Origin: Pseudomonadota bacterium
GTDB lineage: Bacteria; Desulfobacterota; Syntrophia; Syntrophales; UBA8958
Length of the DNA stretch: 64,000 bases
NCBI GenBank assembly: GCA_030057915.1
Contig: JASGUC010000027.1
Span: 1 to 64,000, forward strand
Direction: 5' to 3'
Under the pieces are notes generated by a model. The model saw only the letters and a program-made list of their open reading frames with translations. It ran no database searches and was not told where the DNA came from. Every line of letters starts with the position of its first letter. Positions within the stretch are counted from its first letter, which is position 1. Below are positions 51,526 through 62,384 of this stretch, piece after piece. The position numbers and the translations under genes are program-made.

Positions 51526-52488
51526 TCATCGATTGCCGAGCAACTGGCCCGGCATTTCCGCCATGATCCGCTCACAATCCCTGGCGATAGCATCGACGAC
51601 GTCGCCCGCGGCGGGAAGATCCCCGATCGCCCCCGCGGCCTGGCCGATCTGAAGCTCACCCTCCCTCAGATCGCCTTCGAACATGCCGATTTTTGTTCGT
51701 TTTTCTCCGATGATCCGGAGCAGTTCCTCCGGCGACGCCCCCCTTTTTTCCGCTTCCACAACCCTTTCGTACCAAGGGTTTTTAATGACCCTGGCCGGAA
51801 TCAGTTTGCGGAGGATGAGAAAGGTATCGGTAGGCCGGGCATTCAGAATCATCCCCTTGAAATTGTCATGGGCACTGGATTCGCGGGTCGCCGCAAAGCG
51901 TGTGCCGATCTGGACCCCAGCCGCCCCCATGGCGAGCGCGGCGGCCATCCCCCGGCCGTCGAATATTCCTCCGGCTGCAATCACGGGGATCTTCACCGCA
52001 TCGACGGTCTGGGGGACGAGGACCATGGTCGTCAATTCATCCCGACCGTTATGGCCTCCGGCCTCGAATCCCTCCATCACCACGGCGTCAACTCCTGCCT
52101 CTTCGCATTTGACGGCTAACTCCGGCGTCGCCGTCACGTGGGCCACCTTGATCCCGGCGTCCTTGAAACGGGAGGTGTATTTGCGGGGGCTGCCGCCGGA
52201 GGTGAAAACCACCCGGACCTTTTCCTCCAGGATGATCCGGGCCATCTCCTCGGCATACTGAAAAAATATCGGGAGGTTCACGCCCCAGACCCCCTCCGCG
52301 TCTTCATTCTTGATCTTGCGAATATGCGCCCGGAGCAATTCCGGGGTCATGGAACCAGCGCCGATCAAGCCCAGGGCGCCGGCTTTCGACACGGCCGCGG
52401 CCAGACGCCAACCGCTGACCCAGATCATGCCTCCCTGGACGATAGGATGTCTTAGTCTAAATATCTCGTTTATTCTGGTAGTGATCAT
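51526..52488 (-). CDS. FabK/nitronate monooxygenase-family flavoprotein
   Basis: FMN-dependent TIM-barrel protein of 320 residues. HPIVQGGMIWVSGWRLAAAVSKAGALGLIG, the central GVDAVVMEGFEAGGHNG (His in GGH) and PVIAAGGIFDGRGMAAALAMGAAGVQIGTRFAAT are shared by enoyl-ACP reductase II (FabK) and nitronate monooxygenase. It cannot be assigned to one with certainty. The chain length and the absence of other fab genes nearby leave both options; the general class is solid. The ATG at 52488 has a GGAGA just upstream. First gene of the run leading to nadK and recN. Confidence 0.85.
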   Translation of the reverse strand: MITTRINEIFRLRHPIVQGGMIWVSGWRLAAAVSKAGALGLIGAGSMTPELLRAHIRKIKNEDAEGVWGVNLPIFFQYAEEMARIILEEKVRVVFTSGGSPRKYTSRFKDAGIKVAHVTATPELAVKCEEAGVDAVVMEGFEAGGHNGRDELTTMVLVPQTVDAVKIPVIAAGGIFDGRGMAAALAMGAAGVQIGTRFAATRESSAHDNFKGMILNARPTDTFLILRKLIPARVIKNPWYERVVEAEKRGASPEELLRIIGEKRTKIGMFEGDLREGELQIGQAAGAIGDLPAAGDVVDAIARDCERIMAEMPGQLLGNR

Positions 52489-52980
52489 CGTCTCCAATCT
52501 CCTTCGGACCCCTGCCTTCCACGGCATTTAGAGGCGGATGGGAAGCGGGTTCCGCCGATTGCGAAAATTCCCGGAGGGTCGCAATTTCCGTCGCCTCGTC
52601 ATACAAGGCGACGCCTCCGCCCGACACGCCCCGACGGTCATGGCCCAGAATCCCCAGCAGGAGTTCAGGAATGCCCTGGGCCTCCACTCTATATTCCCCC
52701 GAGCGAACGGCGGAATATTAAACTATTTCTCCCCCCATGTAAACACGAGAAATCTCCGGCGGGATCAATTCCGCTTCTTGTCATTTCTACCGATTTCTTG
52801 TAATTTCGACCGAAGGGAGAAATCTTTAACAATCTGCCATGACGAATTCGGGCTCAAACCGCCGACCGGCGGTTTAGATAAAGAAGGGGACTCTCAGGAA
52901 TGGACTTCCCGCGCCTTGACTCGGGGAAGGACCCACGGAAAAGAAAAACCCGCTGTCAGCAGCAGGCTTGACGTTACCTT
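52489..52980. other. Repeat-bearing intergenic stretch upstream of the FabK-like gene
   Basis: No gene was recognised. It includes a family B pair: TGTCATTTCTACCGATTTCT at 52780 runs into TGTAATTTCGACCGAAGGGA at 52800, followed by GAAATCTTTAACAATCTGCC to 52842. The same tail follows the family B arm at 53215-53257. The rest, up to the composite element at 52981, has no visible structure. Confidence 0.6.
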
Positions 52981-53108
52981 GAGACCTTTGAATAACCGCC
53001 ATTTTTGTCATTTCGACCAAAGGGAGAAATCCATGTCCGAATGCCATGAGGGCTCTTAGGATTTCTCAGTCGCTTCGCTCCTTCGAAATGACATTTTTCA
53101 AAGGTCTC
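52981..53108. repeat. Composite element: family A ends around a family B hairpin
   Basis: Starts GAGACCTTTGAATAACCGCC and ends ACATTTTTCAAAGGTCTC, the two A ends. Inside, TGTCATTTCGACCAAAGGGA pairs with the arm ending CTTCGAAATGACA, around the core TCTTAGGATTTCTCAGTCGC. It is the complete version of the partial copy at 14501-14642 and shows that A and B modules move as one unit. Confidence 0.8.
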
Positions 53109-53357
53109 ACCTTGAATGACGATGGGGCGCCAAATGGAGACCTTTGGGAACGCCGCTTCAGATGCCCTGTCAGGCTTGGCCCGGCATCCAGAGAATACTC
53201 GCAGACCCGTTTCTTGTCATTTCGACCGAAGGGAGAAATCTTTAACAATCTGCCATCATTAGGATTTCCCCGAGACCTTCGAAATTCCGCCGCCCATGTC
53301 CTGTCAGGCTTGGCCCGGCATCCAGAAATATGGGTTTCCCCGGGGGCCTTGGATAAT
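53109..53357. repeat. Truncated family A and B fragments upstream of the ssrA terminator
   Basis: Two left-end A fragments begin at 53137 (GAGACCTTTGGGAACGCCGC) and 53272 (GAGACCTTCGAAATTCCGCC); both run on into TGTCAGGCTTGGCCCGGCATCCAGA. Between them is a family B arm at 53215-53257. Neither A fragment has its right end. The layout suggests serial insertion and recombination rather than one element. Confidence 0.7.
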
Positions 53358-53392
53358 GAAAAAGAAAAAACCCGCTAATTCTGGCGGGTTTT
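53358..53392 (-). terminator. Intrinsic terminator of ssrA
   Basis: On the minus strand AACCCGC (53390-53384) pairs with GCGGGTT (53375-53369) around an 8-base loop, flanked by A and T tracts, and is followed by TTTTTTCTTT. It lies 32 bases beyond the tmRNA 3' end. A textbook Rho-independent terminator. Confidence 0.9.
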
Positions 53393-53423
53393 ACGCTTCG
53401 TTGGATTGTCTGGGATCATGCAT

Positions 53424-53777
53424 TGGTGGAGGCGGGGGGAATCGAACCCCCGTCCGGAAATATTCCACTGCAGGTTCTTCGTGCGGAGCCTCTGATTTTC
53501 TTTCGCCGGCGCTCCCTCCCAAAGGCAGGATGGAACGTGACTATCCTGAGTCGATTCGCCTCCCCCCCTCCAGGCCCGAGAGTTTGGCTATCCCACCTGT
53601 ATTGCGCCCTGTCCGACCCGGCGGGCATGACCGGCAGAACGTTAGCCGTCTTACGCGGCTAAGGCGTATTCGTAGTCGTTTGCGACTATTTTTTTCCTAC
53701 CTGTTTAACGAGGCCTGTAGGAACCTCGGCACGCTGCTACAGCTTCAACTATCCCCGTCGAAACCATTACGCCCCCA
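53424..53777 (-). ncRNA. ssrA: Transfer-messenger RNA (tmRNA)
   Basis: Rescues stalled ribosomes together with SmpB. The minus-strand 5' end GGGGGCGTAATGGTTTCGAC and the 3' end GGGGTTCGATTCCCCCCGCC plus TCCACCA are the conserved tRNA-like half. The acceptor stem forms GGGGGCG with CGCCTCC, with a discriminator A and an encoded CCA at 53426-53424. The tag frame is at 53683-53651, encoding ANDYEYALAA then TAA, with the resume codon GCA after AATAGTC. Total length is 354. The gene is not permuted into two pieces. smpB is encoded nearby on the same strand. Confidence 0.97.
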
Positions 53778-53843
53778 TAAGGATGATTTCTTCTGGTTTG
53801 CAGGAATTGTGGAATGACAAAGAACCTCTTCCAACTATCCAGT

Positions 53844-53872
53844 ACACTAACCACCGGCGCCGGAAATGTCAA
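53844..53872 (-). promoter_or_regulatory. Promoter of ssrA
   Basis: TTGACA (53872-53867), a spacer of exactly 17 bases and TAGTGT (53849-53844) on the minus strand. Transcription would begin about 60 bases before the mature 5' end, leaving a leader for RNase P to remove. Confidence 0.65.
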
Positions 53873-53964
53873 GGCCAAAGAGCGACCCTCGAAAGACGAC
53901 CTGTCCTGTCATGCCGGTGTTGACCCGCCATCCAGAGGATGCTTGAAAACACTGGGAAAAATGT

Positions 53965-53991
53965 GGAACCCGCCCTTTTCGGCCAATTTCT
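53965..53991 (-). repeat. Family C repeat, inverse copy
   Basis: On the minus strand it reads GAAATTGGCCGAAAAGGGCG then GGTTCC, matching the direct copies at 38413 and 55970 except for a few bases. It lies between the STAS gene and the ssrA promoter. Confidence 0.6.
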
Positions 53992-54040
53992 GGCAGGGCA
54001 ACTTTACCCTGGGGGATGTCTTGGGATTGGCAAGGGCCGA

Positions 54041-54415
54041 TCATCCGCTCTCGAGGGTCTTTTTCTGCATGGCGTCGAAGTATGCGTCCGCTTCCTCGAC
54101 ACTGGCGAAAAGCGTCATCCCCTTCAGCATATTGACGATCTCGAAGACCTTTTCAATCTGGGGCTGCATGTTGACAAAATGGACGCTTCCGCCTTTGCCC
54201 AAGATTTCTTTCCGCGTTTTCAAAATGACACGCAAACCCATGCTGCTTATGTAATCCAGCGCCGACAGGTCGAACATGATCGCCTGTGTGTCGGCAACGA
54301 GAAGCGGCCGGATCTTTTCTTCACAAGCCCCATGGGTATTGTTGTCGAGGCGGCCGCCTAATGTGACCAGGTAGTATCCCGGCATCCGTTCTTCGATCCC
54401 TATTGCCAGCGACAT
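54041..54415 (-). CDS. STAS-domain anti-sigma-factor antagonist-like protein
   Basis: Single STAS domain, 124 residues. The usual phospho-acceptor region is LDYISSMGLRVILKTRKEI, with Ser in the conserved position, and the strand IMFDLSALDYI before it. Family members control anti-sigma kinases or similar partners by reversible phosphorylation. No kinase or phosphatase gene is adjacent, so a partner must lie elsewhere. It sits between smpB and ssrA on the same strand and begins 36 bases after smpB, with AGGAGG upstream. Confidence 0.88.
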   Translation of the reverse strand: MSLAIGIEERMPGYYLVTLGGRLDNNTHGACEEKIRPLLVADTQAIMFDLSALDYISSMGLRVILKTRKEILGKGGSVHFVNMQPQIEKVFEIVNMLKGMTLFASVEEADAYFDAMQKKTLESG

Positions 54416-54450
54416 CTCTCTCCTCCTGATTTAGCGGCGGCGCCGGATCG

Positions 54451-54909
54451 TCAGTCCCGCCGTCGCATCTCCCGTCGGGCGTCTTTTTCCTTCATGGCCT
54501 CGCGCTTGTCGTAGAGTTTCTTGCCCCGGCCAACGCCGATCTCCACCTTTACCTTCCCCCTTTTTAAGTAGAGCTTCAGAGGAACGATGGTCAAGCCCCG
54601 CTCCCGGGATTTGCCATAGAGTCGTTTGATTTCCCGACTGTGCAGCAGGAGCTTGCGGGTCCGCAATGGGTCGTGATTATAGCGATTCCCGAAGGAGTAC
54701 GGACTGATGTGAAGGTCATGAAGAAAGACCTCCCCATCCCTTACCAAGGCGTAACTGTCCTTGAGGTTGGCCCGCCCCTCCCGCAGCGATTTGACCTCCG
54801 TGCCGACGAGCGCGATACCCGCCTCGTAGGTTTCCTCGATGAAGTAGTGAAGACGCGCCGTCTTGTTTTGGGCGATGATCCTTACCGTCGCATTTTCTTT
54901 GGCTGTCAT
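54451..54909 (-). CDS. smpB: SsrA-binding protein
   Basis: Binds tmRNA and brings it to stalled ribosomes. The 152-residue product has the family core: [41 protein letters not shown], then [13 protein letters not shown], and the basic C-terminal tail ending [22 protein letters not shown]. The tail is needed for translational resumption in known members. It lies 674 bases upstream of the ssrA start on the same strand, separated by the STAS gene. Confidence 0.97.
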   Translation of the reverse strand: MTAKENATVRIIAQNKTARLHYFIEETYEAGIALVGTEVKSLREGRANLKDSYALVRDGEVFLHDLHISPYSFGNRYNHDPLRTRKLLLHSREIKRLYGKSRERGLTIVPLKLYLKRGKVKVEIGVGRGKKLYDKREAMKEKDARREMRRRD

Positions 54910-54973
54910 GGTTCCTCGAGATTAGAATTCAAAAAACCGGGCCGCCCCCGCGCCGTCGGGCGGGAAACCCCGT

Positions 54974-55711
54974 TCAGAGCAGGTATTCGGTCTTCACATG
55001 GCGCATGGCCGTCCAGATGTTGTGCCGCAATTGACGGTTATCCTTCTCCAATGCGCGGATCAGCTCCTTGATGTAAAGCCGCCGCGAGGCGCCGCTGGTG
55101 GGGCACCGGTTGGGGACCGCGGCCAGACCCCGTTCCTCCGCATATTTCTTGATCGACGCCTCCGGAAGATAGGCCAGGGGACGGATGATGTGCAGCTTCC
55201 CCCCAAAGATGGACTGGATGGGTCTCATCGCGCTTATCTCCCGCCCGTAAAATAGGTTGATCAACAGGGTTTCGATTATGTCGTCGCGGTGATGGGCAAA
55301 GGCAATGCGGTTGCACCCCCGGGCGGCGGCAATCTCGAAAATCCGGCGGCGGCGGAGACGGGAACACAGGAAGCAGGGGTTCTTGCGGTTGATCTCACCG
55401 TGGGCCACCAGGCCAATGTCCGTCTTTTCCGTTACCCAGTCCTCAACCCGGCGCCTCATTTCCTCTTCGATATGGGCGGAATCATCCTCCCCCCCGGCGA
55501 AACCAAGATCGACATGGACCGCGACAAGGGTAAATTCCGGTATGAAGACCATGGGCGAGGCTAGGAGATCGAGCAGGACCAGACTATCGGCGCCGCCCGA
55601 GACCCCTACTAGGACCCGGTCTCCCGAACGGATCATCCCGTAATCGAGCACGGCCTTCTCCAGCCACTTCTTCAGGTGGAGACGAAGCCGGGCATGCTCC
55701 CGTTTTGCCAC
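54974..55711 (-). CDS. ttcA: TtcA/TilS-type PP-loop tRNA-thiolation protein
   Basis: PP-loop ATPase of 245 residues, probably tRNA 2-thiocytidine synthase. VLVGVSGGADSLVLLDLL is the adenylation motif near residue 37; NPCFLCSRLRRRR supplies the CxxC pair typical of TtcA, and FAHHRDDIIETLLINLFYGRE is the conserved helix. A second cysteine of the usual set appears in NRCPTSG. The start GTG at 55711 follows AAGGGGGG; upstream frame residues are unlike the family. Other members of this group thiolate U34 or U54, so substrate base is inferred only. Confidence 0.87.
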   Translation of the reverse strand: MAKREHARLRLHLKKWLEKAVLDYGMIRSGDRVLVGVSGGADSLVLLDLLASPMVFIPEFTLVAVHVDLGFAGGEDDSAHIEEEMRRRVEDWVTEKTDIGLVAHGEINRKNPCFLCSRLRRRRIFEIAAARGCNRIAFAHHRDDIIETLLINLFYGREISAMRPIQSIFGGKLHIIRPLAYLPEASIKKYAEERGLAAVPNRCPTSGASRRLYIKELIRALEKDNRQLRHNIWTAMRHVKTEYLL

Positions 55712-57459
<1,748 letters not shown>

Positions 57460-57649
57460 GGCTGCGGTCGGCAAGGTCCCGAGACAGCGACCCAAGGCAG
57501 CGCACGGCGGGGGGCGTCCGCCCTCCGCCGGCAAGGGCTTCCCCCGGAACGTCCGTTTCCGGGAGGCCAGGGGGGGATGTCGGCCCTTGCCCCTTATCGT
57601 GGTCGGGCGAAGGCGCGGGAAAGGCTGCGGGGCCGCCCGCGACGGGCCC
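57460..57649. other. GC-rich sequence downstream of eno
   Basis: No gene, promoter or terminator was recognised. The neighbouring downstream stretch to 57892 is the interrupted family A element. Confidence 0.4.
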
Positions 57650-57892
57650 GAGACCTTTGAAAAACCGCCGCCCATGCCCTGGCGGGCTTGACCCGACATC
57701 CAGAAAATCGTCGAAGACACGGGATTCCCGCTTTCCCGGTTAGGACCGACGAGAAATCCTAGGAGGCCGCGCTTCCTCAGTGGATCGTCGTTCCTCTGAA
57801 AAATGTCATTTCGAGGAGCGCGAGCGACGAGGAATCCTATGAGGCTGCGCTTCCTCGATGGGGAGGGCACAACGGGGTTTTGCCAAGGTCTC
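57650..57892. repeat. Family A element interrupted by a nested family B module
   Basis: The left part (57650-57741) is the inverse of the 33557 copy: GAGACCTTTGAAAAACCGCC, then ATGCCCTGGCGGGCTTGACC, AGAAAATCGTCGAAGACACG and GGATTCCCGCTTTCCCGG. The right part (57859-57892) resumes with GGGGAGGGCACAACGGGGTT and ends CCAAGGTCTC. In between lie about 117 bases containing GTCATTTCGAGGAGCGCGAG and two near-identical CCTA.GAGGC.GCGCTTCCTC sequences (57767, 57838), a B-type module with direct repeats. Confidence 0.75.
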
Positions 57893-57925
57893 AACCCGCA
57901 ATCCGACGCCGGCGCGGCCCCGCCC

Positions 57926-60565
57926 TCATAGGAACCGGAAGAGACGCCGTCGCAGGGCTTCGTGAGCCCGACGGTCATCCGTCAGGAAGAAGGTCCTTCG
58001 GTCTTTACGATCTTTCTTCTCGGGGTTTTCCGAGAAGTCAAGGATCCCCTCCTCCTGGAGGGAGATCATGGCGTTGCCGTAGTTGGCCTCGGACAGCGCC
58101 TCCGCCCGGCGGATCTCCCCTTTCCTAAACATCCTGGCCCCGAGTTTGTGGATCCCCTTGAGCCACTCCCGCTCGGAGCGCGGTCCCTTTCGGAGATAGG
58201 CGCACGCCCGAACGACGATCCAGTAGGACTGGATATAATTTTCGATCAGTCCTGCAAAGGGGCGGAGGCTGGTCCGTCCCTTTCCCTTCACCTCGAAGCA
58301 GGCCTCGGCGTCCTCTTCGGGCCCCCGGATGGCGATCATCCCCCTATCCAGGAGATATGCCAGGACGTTGTTGACCTCCCCGCCGTCCTCCCGCTCCGTG
58401 TCGAAGATAAACTCGTTCCAGAACAGACGTTTTAAAAAGCGGTAGTCGTCCAGGATCAAGACCAGGGGGATATGGTCTTGAGGATGGGCCAGCATGGAGG
58501 CGGCGACGAAGCTTAACGGGATGAAAAAATGCAGAATGTTGTTTTTGTAGTATTCCAGGTTGAGACGCTTGTCGTCGTCGAGGCTATAGACGATTTCTTC
58601 CAGTTCCGGCTCCTCTCCCTCTTCGTCCCCGAGTCTTGAAATGAGCCCCGATTGATCGAACAACAGTAGGGCATCGTTGATGGCCTTGTCCCGGCGAACA
58701 AAGGTGGCCGCCAGGCTGACCTTCATATGGATCAGATATTCGTGGAACTCGTTGAGGATCGCCATCAATTCGTCGTGGCTGATCCCGCGGCGGTCATGGG
58801 AGAGCAGCCCCGCGGAGATCAGGGCAAAGGGCGTGACCACGGAAACCTTGTTTATGGCCAAGGCGATTTCATAGCCCATTTTTCGATAGAGGCTCTGACG
58901 TTCCTCCAGGTCCATCTCGGCGAAGCTCTTTTCCTCCGCCGCCAGGAAGGCCCGCAGATATATGGGCGCGCCGATATTCACATAGACGCTGCCATACCGT
59001 TTGCGGAGGATCCGCGAACTCTTGATGACATCCGTGGTCTTTTCCCGCTCCTTGGGGACGCCGCTCAACTCCTTGAGATATGATTTCTCCTCGATCACCC
59101 GGTCATAACCGATATAAACGGGGATGGCGGCCAGATCTTCCGCCGCATGGCGTTGGAAGGCCTGAATGATCATGGAGAGCAGCCCGTATTTCGGCATCAC
59201 CATCTTGCCGGTGCGGCTCCGCCCGCCCTCGATGAAGAACTCGATGGGCAGTCCCTCCCGGATGAGCACCTCCAGATATTTCGCGAAGACCTCCCCGTAC
59301 AGGGCGTTGCCGCGAAAACTCCGCCGCAGAAAGAAGGCCCCGGATTTGCGGAAGATATAACCGAATGGGCCGAAGGCCATATTGGTTCCGGCGGCAATCA
59401 AGGGCAGTTGAATGCGATGCTGGTAGAAGACGTAAGACAGAAGCAAGTAATCAATGTGGCTACGATGGCAGGGGATTATAACGAAGGGCATCTTTTTGGA
59501 AACGTTTCGGATACGGGCCATGCCCTCCAGATCCACGACCACCCCGTCATAGATGTTGTTCCAGAGCCAGGAAAGCAGCCGGTCCCACACCTCGACATAC
59601 GCCTCCTGGTAATCCGCGGCAATCTCGTCGAGGTATCTTCTGGCCTCCTTCACCACGGCGCCGTAGTCCTTCTTGCCGGCGGCGGCCTCTTTTTTCATGA
59701 AGTCCACGAGGTCCGGCGACCGGAGCGCCATGCCGATATGCTCCTGGCGGGATTTGAGAAAGGGCCCGATCAGGGCCGTCTTTTCCTCGTCGATGCGTCC
59801 GAGCAGTTCGCCGCGGAGATTGCCGACCGCCTCCCCGCGGGGCAGGTCGGCGTTTTCCCGGGAAAATTTCGACATCTCCACAGGTTCCGTGGGCATGACG
59901 AATATCTTGCCGGCAAAGCGCAGAAACGAGATCAGCCGCTGGAGGAACATCGTATTGTCCGTCTGGCCGAAGAGGATGTTGAGGATGCTCTCCTTCTCCT
60001 TCTCCCGCCTCCGCCCGTAGGTAACCAGCACCGGGACCAGGTAAAGCGGCCGATCGAGGGACTCCTGAGCGTCCCAGAGACCGTTGAGGACATCGTTAAC
60101 CTTTTTGTTCTCGAAGAATTCCGATCCCCCTAAATGAATGATCAGGGTCCGACCGGCCGCCAGATGGTTCCTCATGGCCAGGAGGCCGTTGGCGTCCCCC
60201 GCGCCCGGACGGGAGAAAACGCGGCGCCAGGTGGAAGCGACAACCCGCAGGGAGGCGGAAAAGGGCTGCCAAAGCGTCATGTTGACGTCATGACTGTGTG
60301 CCGGCATGGGGATCCCCTTCCGCCTGGCCAGATCCCAGAGGATAAGGCTGTTGAGCTGGCTCCGGTCCTTCAAGGCATAAACCACCAGACCTTCGTTGCC
60401 AAGCCTTCGCAGATTGTCGGCAACCTCCACATCGAAAGAGATCTTCCACAGGGCCTTCCTGACCAGCCAGTCCAAAAGGAAATTGGCGCCTTCATACAGG
60501 CTTTCCGGCCTGTAATGACGGCTGTCTCGGAACCAGCCGGCTATCTTGCCCATCATCGTCGTCAT
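57926..60565 (-). CDS. plsB: Glycerol-3-phosphate 1-O-acyltransferase
   Basis: First acylation in phospholipid synthesis, using acyl-ACP or acyl-CoA. The 879-residue length fits full PlsB. The catalytic HX4D motif is in VIIPCHRSHIDYLLLSYVF, followed by the glycerol-phosphate-binding block GAFFLRRSFRGN and LPIEFFIEGGRSRTGKM, and by AIPVYIGYDRVIEEKSY. The large C-terminal region is typical of the bacterial long form. It starts 18 bases after the enzyme I stop, so it may belong to the PTS operon. Confidence 0.95.
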   Translation of the reverse strand: MTTMMGKIAGWFRDSRHYRPESLYEGANFLLDWLVRKALWKISFDVEVADNLRRLGNEGLVVYALKDRSQLNSLILWDLARRKGIPMPAHSHDVNMTLWQPFSASLRVVASTWRRVFSRPGAGDANGLLAMRNHLAAGRTLIIHLGGSEFFENKKVNDVLNGLWDAQESLDRPLYLVPVLVTYGRRREKEKESILNILFGQTDNTMFLQRLISFLRFAGKIFVMPTEPVEMSKFSRENADLPRGEAVGNLRGELLGRIDEEKTALIGPFLKSRQEHIGMALRSPDLVDFMKKEAAAGKKDYGAVVKEARRYLDEIAADYQEAYVEVWDRLLSWLWNNIYDGVVVDLEGMARIRNVSKKMPFVIIPCHRSHIDYLLLSYVFYQHRIQLPLIAAGTNMAFGPFGYIFRKSGAFFLRRSFRGNALYGEVFAKYLEVLIREGLPIEFFIEGGRSRTGKMVMPKYGLLSMIIQAFQRHAAEDLAAIPVYIGYDRVIEEKSYLKELSGVPKEREKTTDVIKSSRILRKRYGSVYVNIGAPIYLRAFLAAEEKSFAEMDLEERQSLYRKMGYEIALAINKVSVVTPFALISAGLLSHDRRGISHDELMAILNEFHEYLIHMKVSLAATFVRRDKAINDALLLFDQSGLISRLGDEEGEEPELEEIVYSLDDDKRLNLEYYKNNILHFFIPLSFVAASMLAHPQDHIPLVLILDDYRFLKRLFWNEFIFDTEREDGGEVNNVLAYLLDRGMIAIRGPEEDAEACFEVKGKGRTSLRPFAGLIENYIQSYWIVVRACAYLRKGPRSEREWLKGIHKLGARMFRKGEIRRAEALSEANYGNAMISLQEEGILDFSENPEKKDRKDRRTFFLTDDRRAHEALRRRLFRFL

Positions 60566-60583
60566 GGACGGCCGCCTGGAATC

Positions 60584-62362
60584 CTAAGCGCCGTTGCCGG
60601 CCAAAAGACCGGGGAATCTGTCTCGCATGGCCTTTTCCACATGTTCCCGAATCTCCGCCGCCGAGGCCATCTTCATTATCCTCCTCAATAGCCGCCGCGC
60701 TTCTTTGAGGGTCGTTTCCCTAATGATTTCCTTTACTTTGGGAATGGCAAGGGGATTCATGCTCAGCTCGTCGATTTCCATGGCCAGCAGGATCATCGTA
60801 TAGGTAGGGTCTCCGGCCATCTCCCCGCACATGGCCACGGGGATCCCCGCCCGGTGGCCGATTTCCACCACCCTTCCGATCATCCGGAGCACGGCGGGAT
60901 GGAGGGGTTCGTAGAGATAAGTGACCTGATCGTTGATCCGGTCGATGGCCAGGACATACTGGATCAGATCGTTGGTGCCGATGCTGAAAAAATCTACCTC
61001 CCGGGCCAGTTCCGCGGCGATGATCGCCGCCGACGGCACCTCGATCATGACGCCGATCTCGATATCCCCACCCACGGCAATCCCCTGCTGCTTCAGATCG
61101 TCCCGGACTTCCCCCAGGATATTCTTGGCGGCTCGTATCTCTTCAATGCCCGAGATCATGGGGAATAGTATCCTTGCCTTCCCGAAGGCACTGGCGCGGA
61201 GGATCGCCCGGAGCTGCACCTTGAACAGATTGATCTCCTTTAGACAGAAACGGATGGCCCGAAGCCCCATTTGGGGATTCATTTCCTTCGCCAGTTTCGG
61301 GTCGGAGAAGAACTTGTCGCCGCCCAGATCGAAGGTGCGGATCGTCGCCCATTCCAGCCCCTCCACGCCGATGACCCGGCGATAGTTGAGGAAGTGGTCC
61401 TCCTCCGTCGGCAGCTCCTCCCGGTTGATGTAGATGAATTCGGTGCGATACAGCCCGATCCCCTCGGCGCCGTGCGCGACGGCGGAGGGGATTTCTTCGA
61501 TGAACTCGATATTGCCGGCAATCCGCACTCGGCATCCGTCTTTGGTAACCGCGGGATATTTGGCATATTTAAGCTCTTCTTCCCGAACCGTCTGGTAATG
61601 GCGCCTCTTTTCCTCGTAGCGGTGCAAAAGCTCCGGATCGGGATTGACGATGACGAGACCGGCGGTTCCATCGATAATGATGAGATCGTTCGTCCGGACC
61701 TGCCTGGTCGCCTTCTCCAGTCCCACGACCGCCGGGATGGCTATGGATCGGGCCACAATGGCCGTATGGGAGGTCTTGCTGCCCATGTCGGTGGCGAAAC
61801 CCAGCACCTTGTCGATCATCATCTGGGCCGTATCGGCGGGCGACAGATCCGCGGCGATAACGATCACCCCTTCACCCAGGGGAGCGATCTTTTCCTGGCG
61901 TCGTCCGGCAAGATTACGGAGGATCATCTGCCCTACATCACGAATGTCGTTGAAGCGGTCCCGCAGGTATTCATCGTCCATTTTCTCAAAGATGTCACGA
62001 TATTTATCGATCGTCAAACGGAGCGCCCATTCCGCGTTTACCGACATTTCACGGATCTGCCGGACCACGTTGGCAACAAACGATCGGTCTTTGAGGATCA
62101 TGATATGGACATCCATAATATAGATCGGCTCCAGGCCCCCTGTTTCCGTCAGCTTGCTCTTGATCTCCTTCAACTGCCGCTCCGAGGCCCGCAGGGCTTC
62201 ACGGAACCGCCTGATTTCTTCTGTTTTCTGGACCGCCTTATCGAGTTTGTAAAAGGAAATCTGGGCGTCAAGGCGATCGAAAAGGTAGGCCCTTCCCGTC
62301 ACCACCCCGGGCGAGACGCCGATTCCCTTGAGCACCGTGTTCTTTATGTTCTTTTCCTCCGG
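60584..62362 (-). CDS. ptsI: Phosphoenolpyruvate-protein phosphotransferase (PTS enzyme I)
   Basis: Transfers phosphate from PEP to HPr. From the ATG at 62362 the product has 592 residues. LKGIGVSPGVVTGRAYLFDR starts the family domain; the phospho-His lies in DMGSKTSHTAIVARSIAIPAVVG near residue 198, and the PEP-binding domain shows GIGLYRTEFIY, FDLGGDKFFSDP, NPQMGLRAIRFCL and GTNDLIQYVLAIDR, plus CGEMAGDPT with the catalytic Cys. No clear ribosome site precedes this ATG; the frame is open back to 62410 and overlaps HPr. Confidence 0.95.
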   Translation of the reverse strand, partial: PEEKNIKNTVLKGIGVSPGVVTGRAYLFDRLDAQISFYKLDKAVQKTEEIRRFREALRASERQLKEIKSKLTETGGLEPIYIMDVHIMILKDRSFVANVVRQIREMSVNAEWALRLTIDKYRDIFEKMDDEYLRDRFNDIRDVGQMILRNLAGRRQEKIAPLGEGVIVIAADLSPADTAQMMIDKVLGFATDMGSKTSHTAIVARSIAIPAVVGLEKATRQVRTNDLIIIDGTAGLVIVNPDPELLHRYEEKRRHYQTVREEELKYAKYPAVTKDGCRVRIAGNIEFIEEIPSAVAHGAEGIGLYRTEFIYINREELPTEEDHFLNYRRVIGVEGLEWATIRTFDLGGDKFFSDPKLAKEMNPQMGLRAIRFCLKEINLFKVQLRAILRASAFGKARILFPMISGIEEIRAAKNILGEVRDDLKQQGIAVGGDIEIGVMIEVPSAAIIAAELAREVDFFSIGTNDLIQYVLAIDRINDQVTYLYEPLHPAVLRMIGRVVEIGHRAGIPVAMCGEMAGDPTYTMILLAMEIDELSMNPLAIPKVKEIIRETTLKEARRLLRRIMKMASAAEIREHVEKAMRDRFPGLLAGNGA

Positions 62363-62384
62363 CATGGCTATGGTTGGCTTATCG

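Noticed and set aside
53296-53817. 173-codon plus-strand frame across the ssrA locus
   Set aside because: The interval is a complete tmRNA with terminator on the minus strand.
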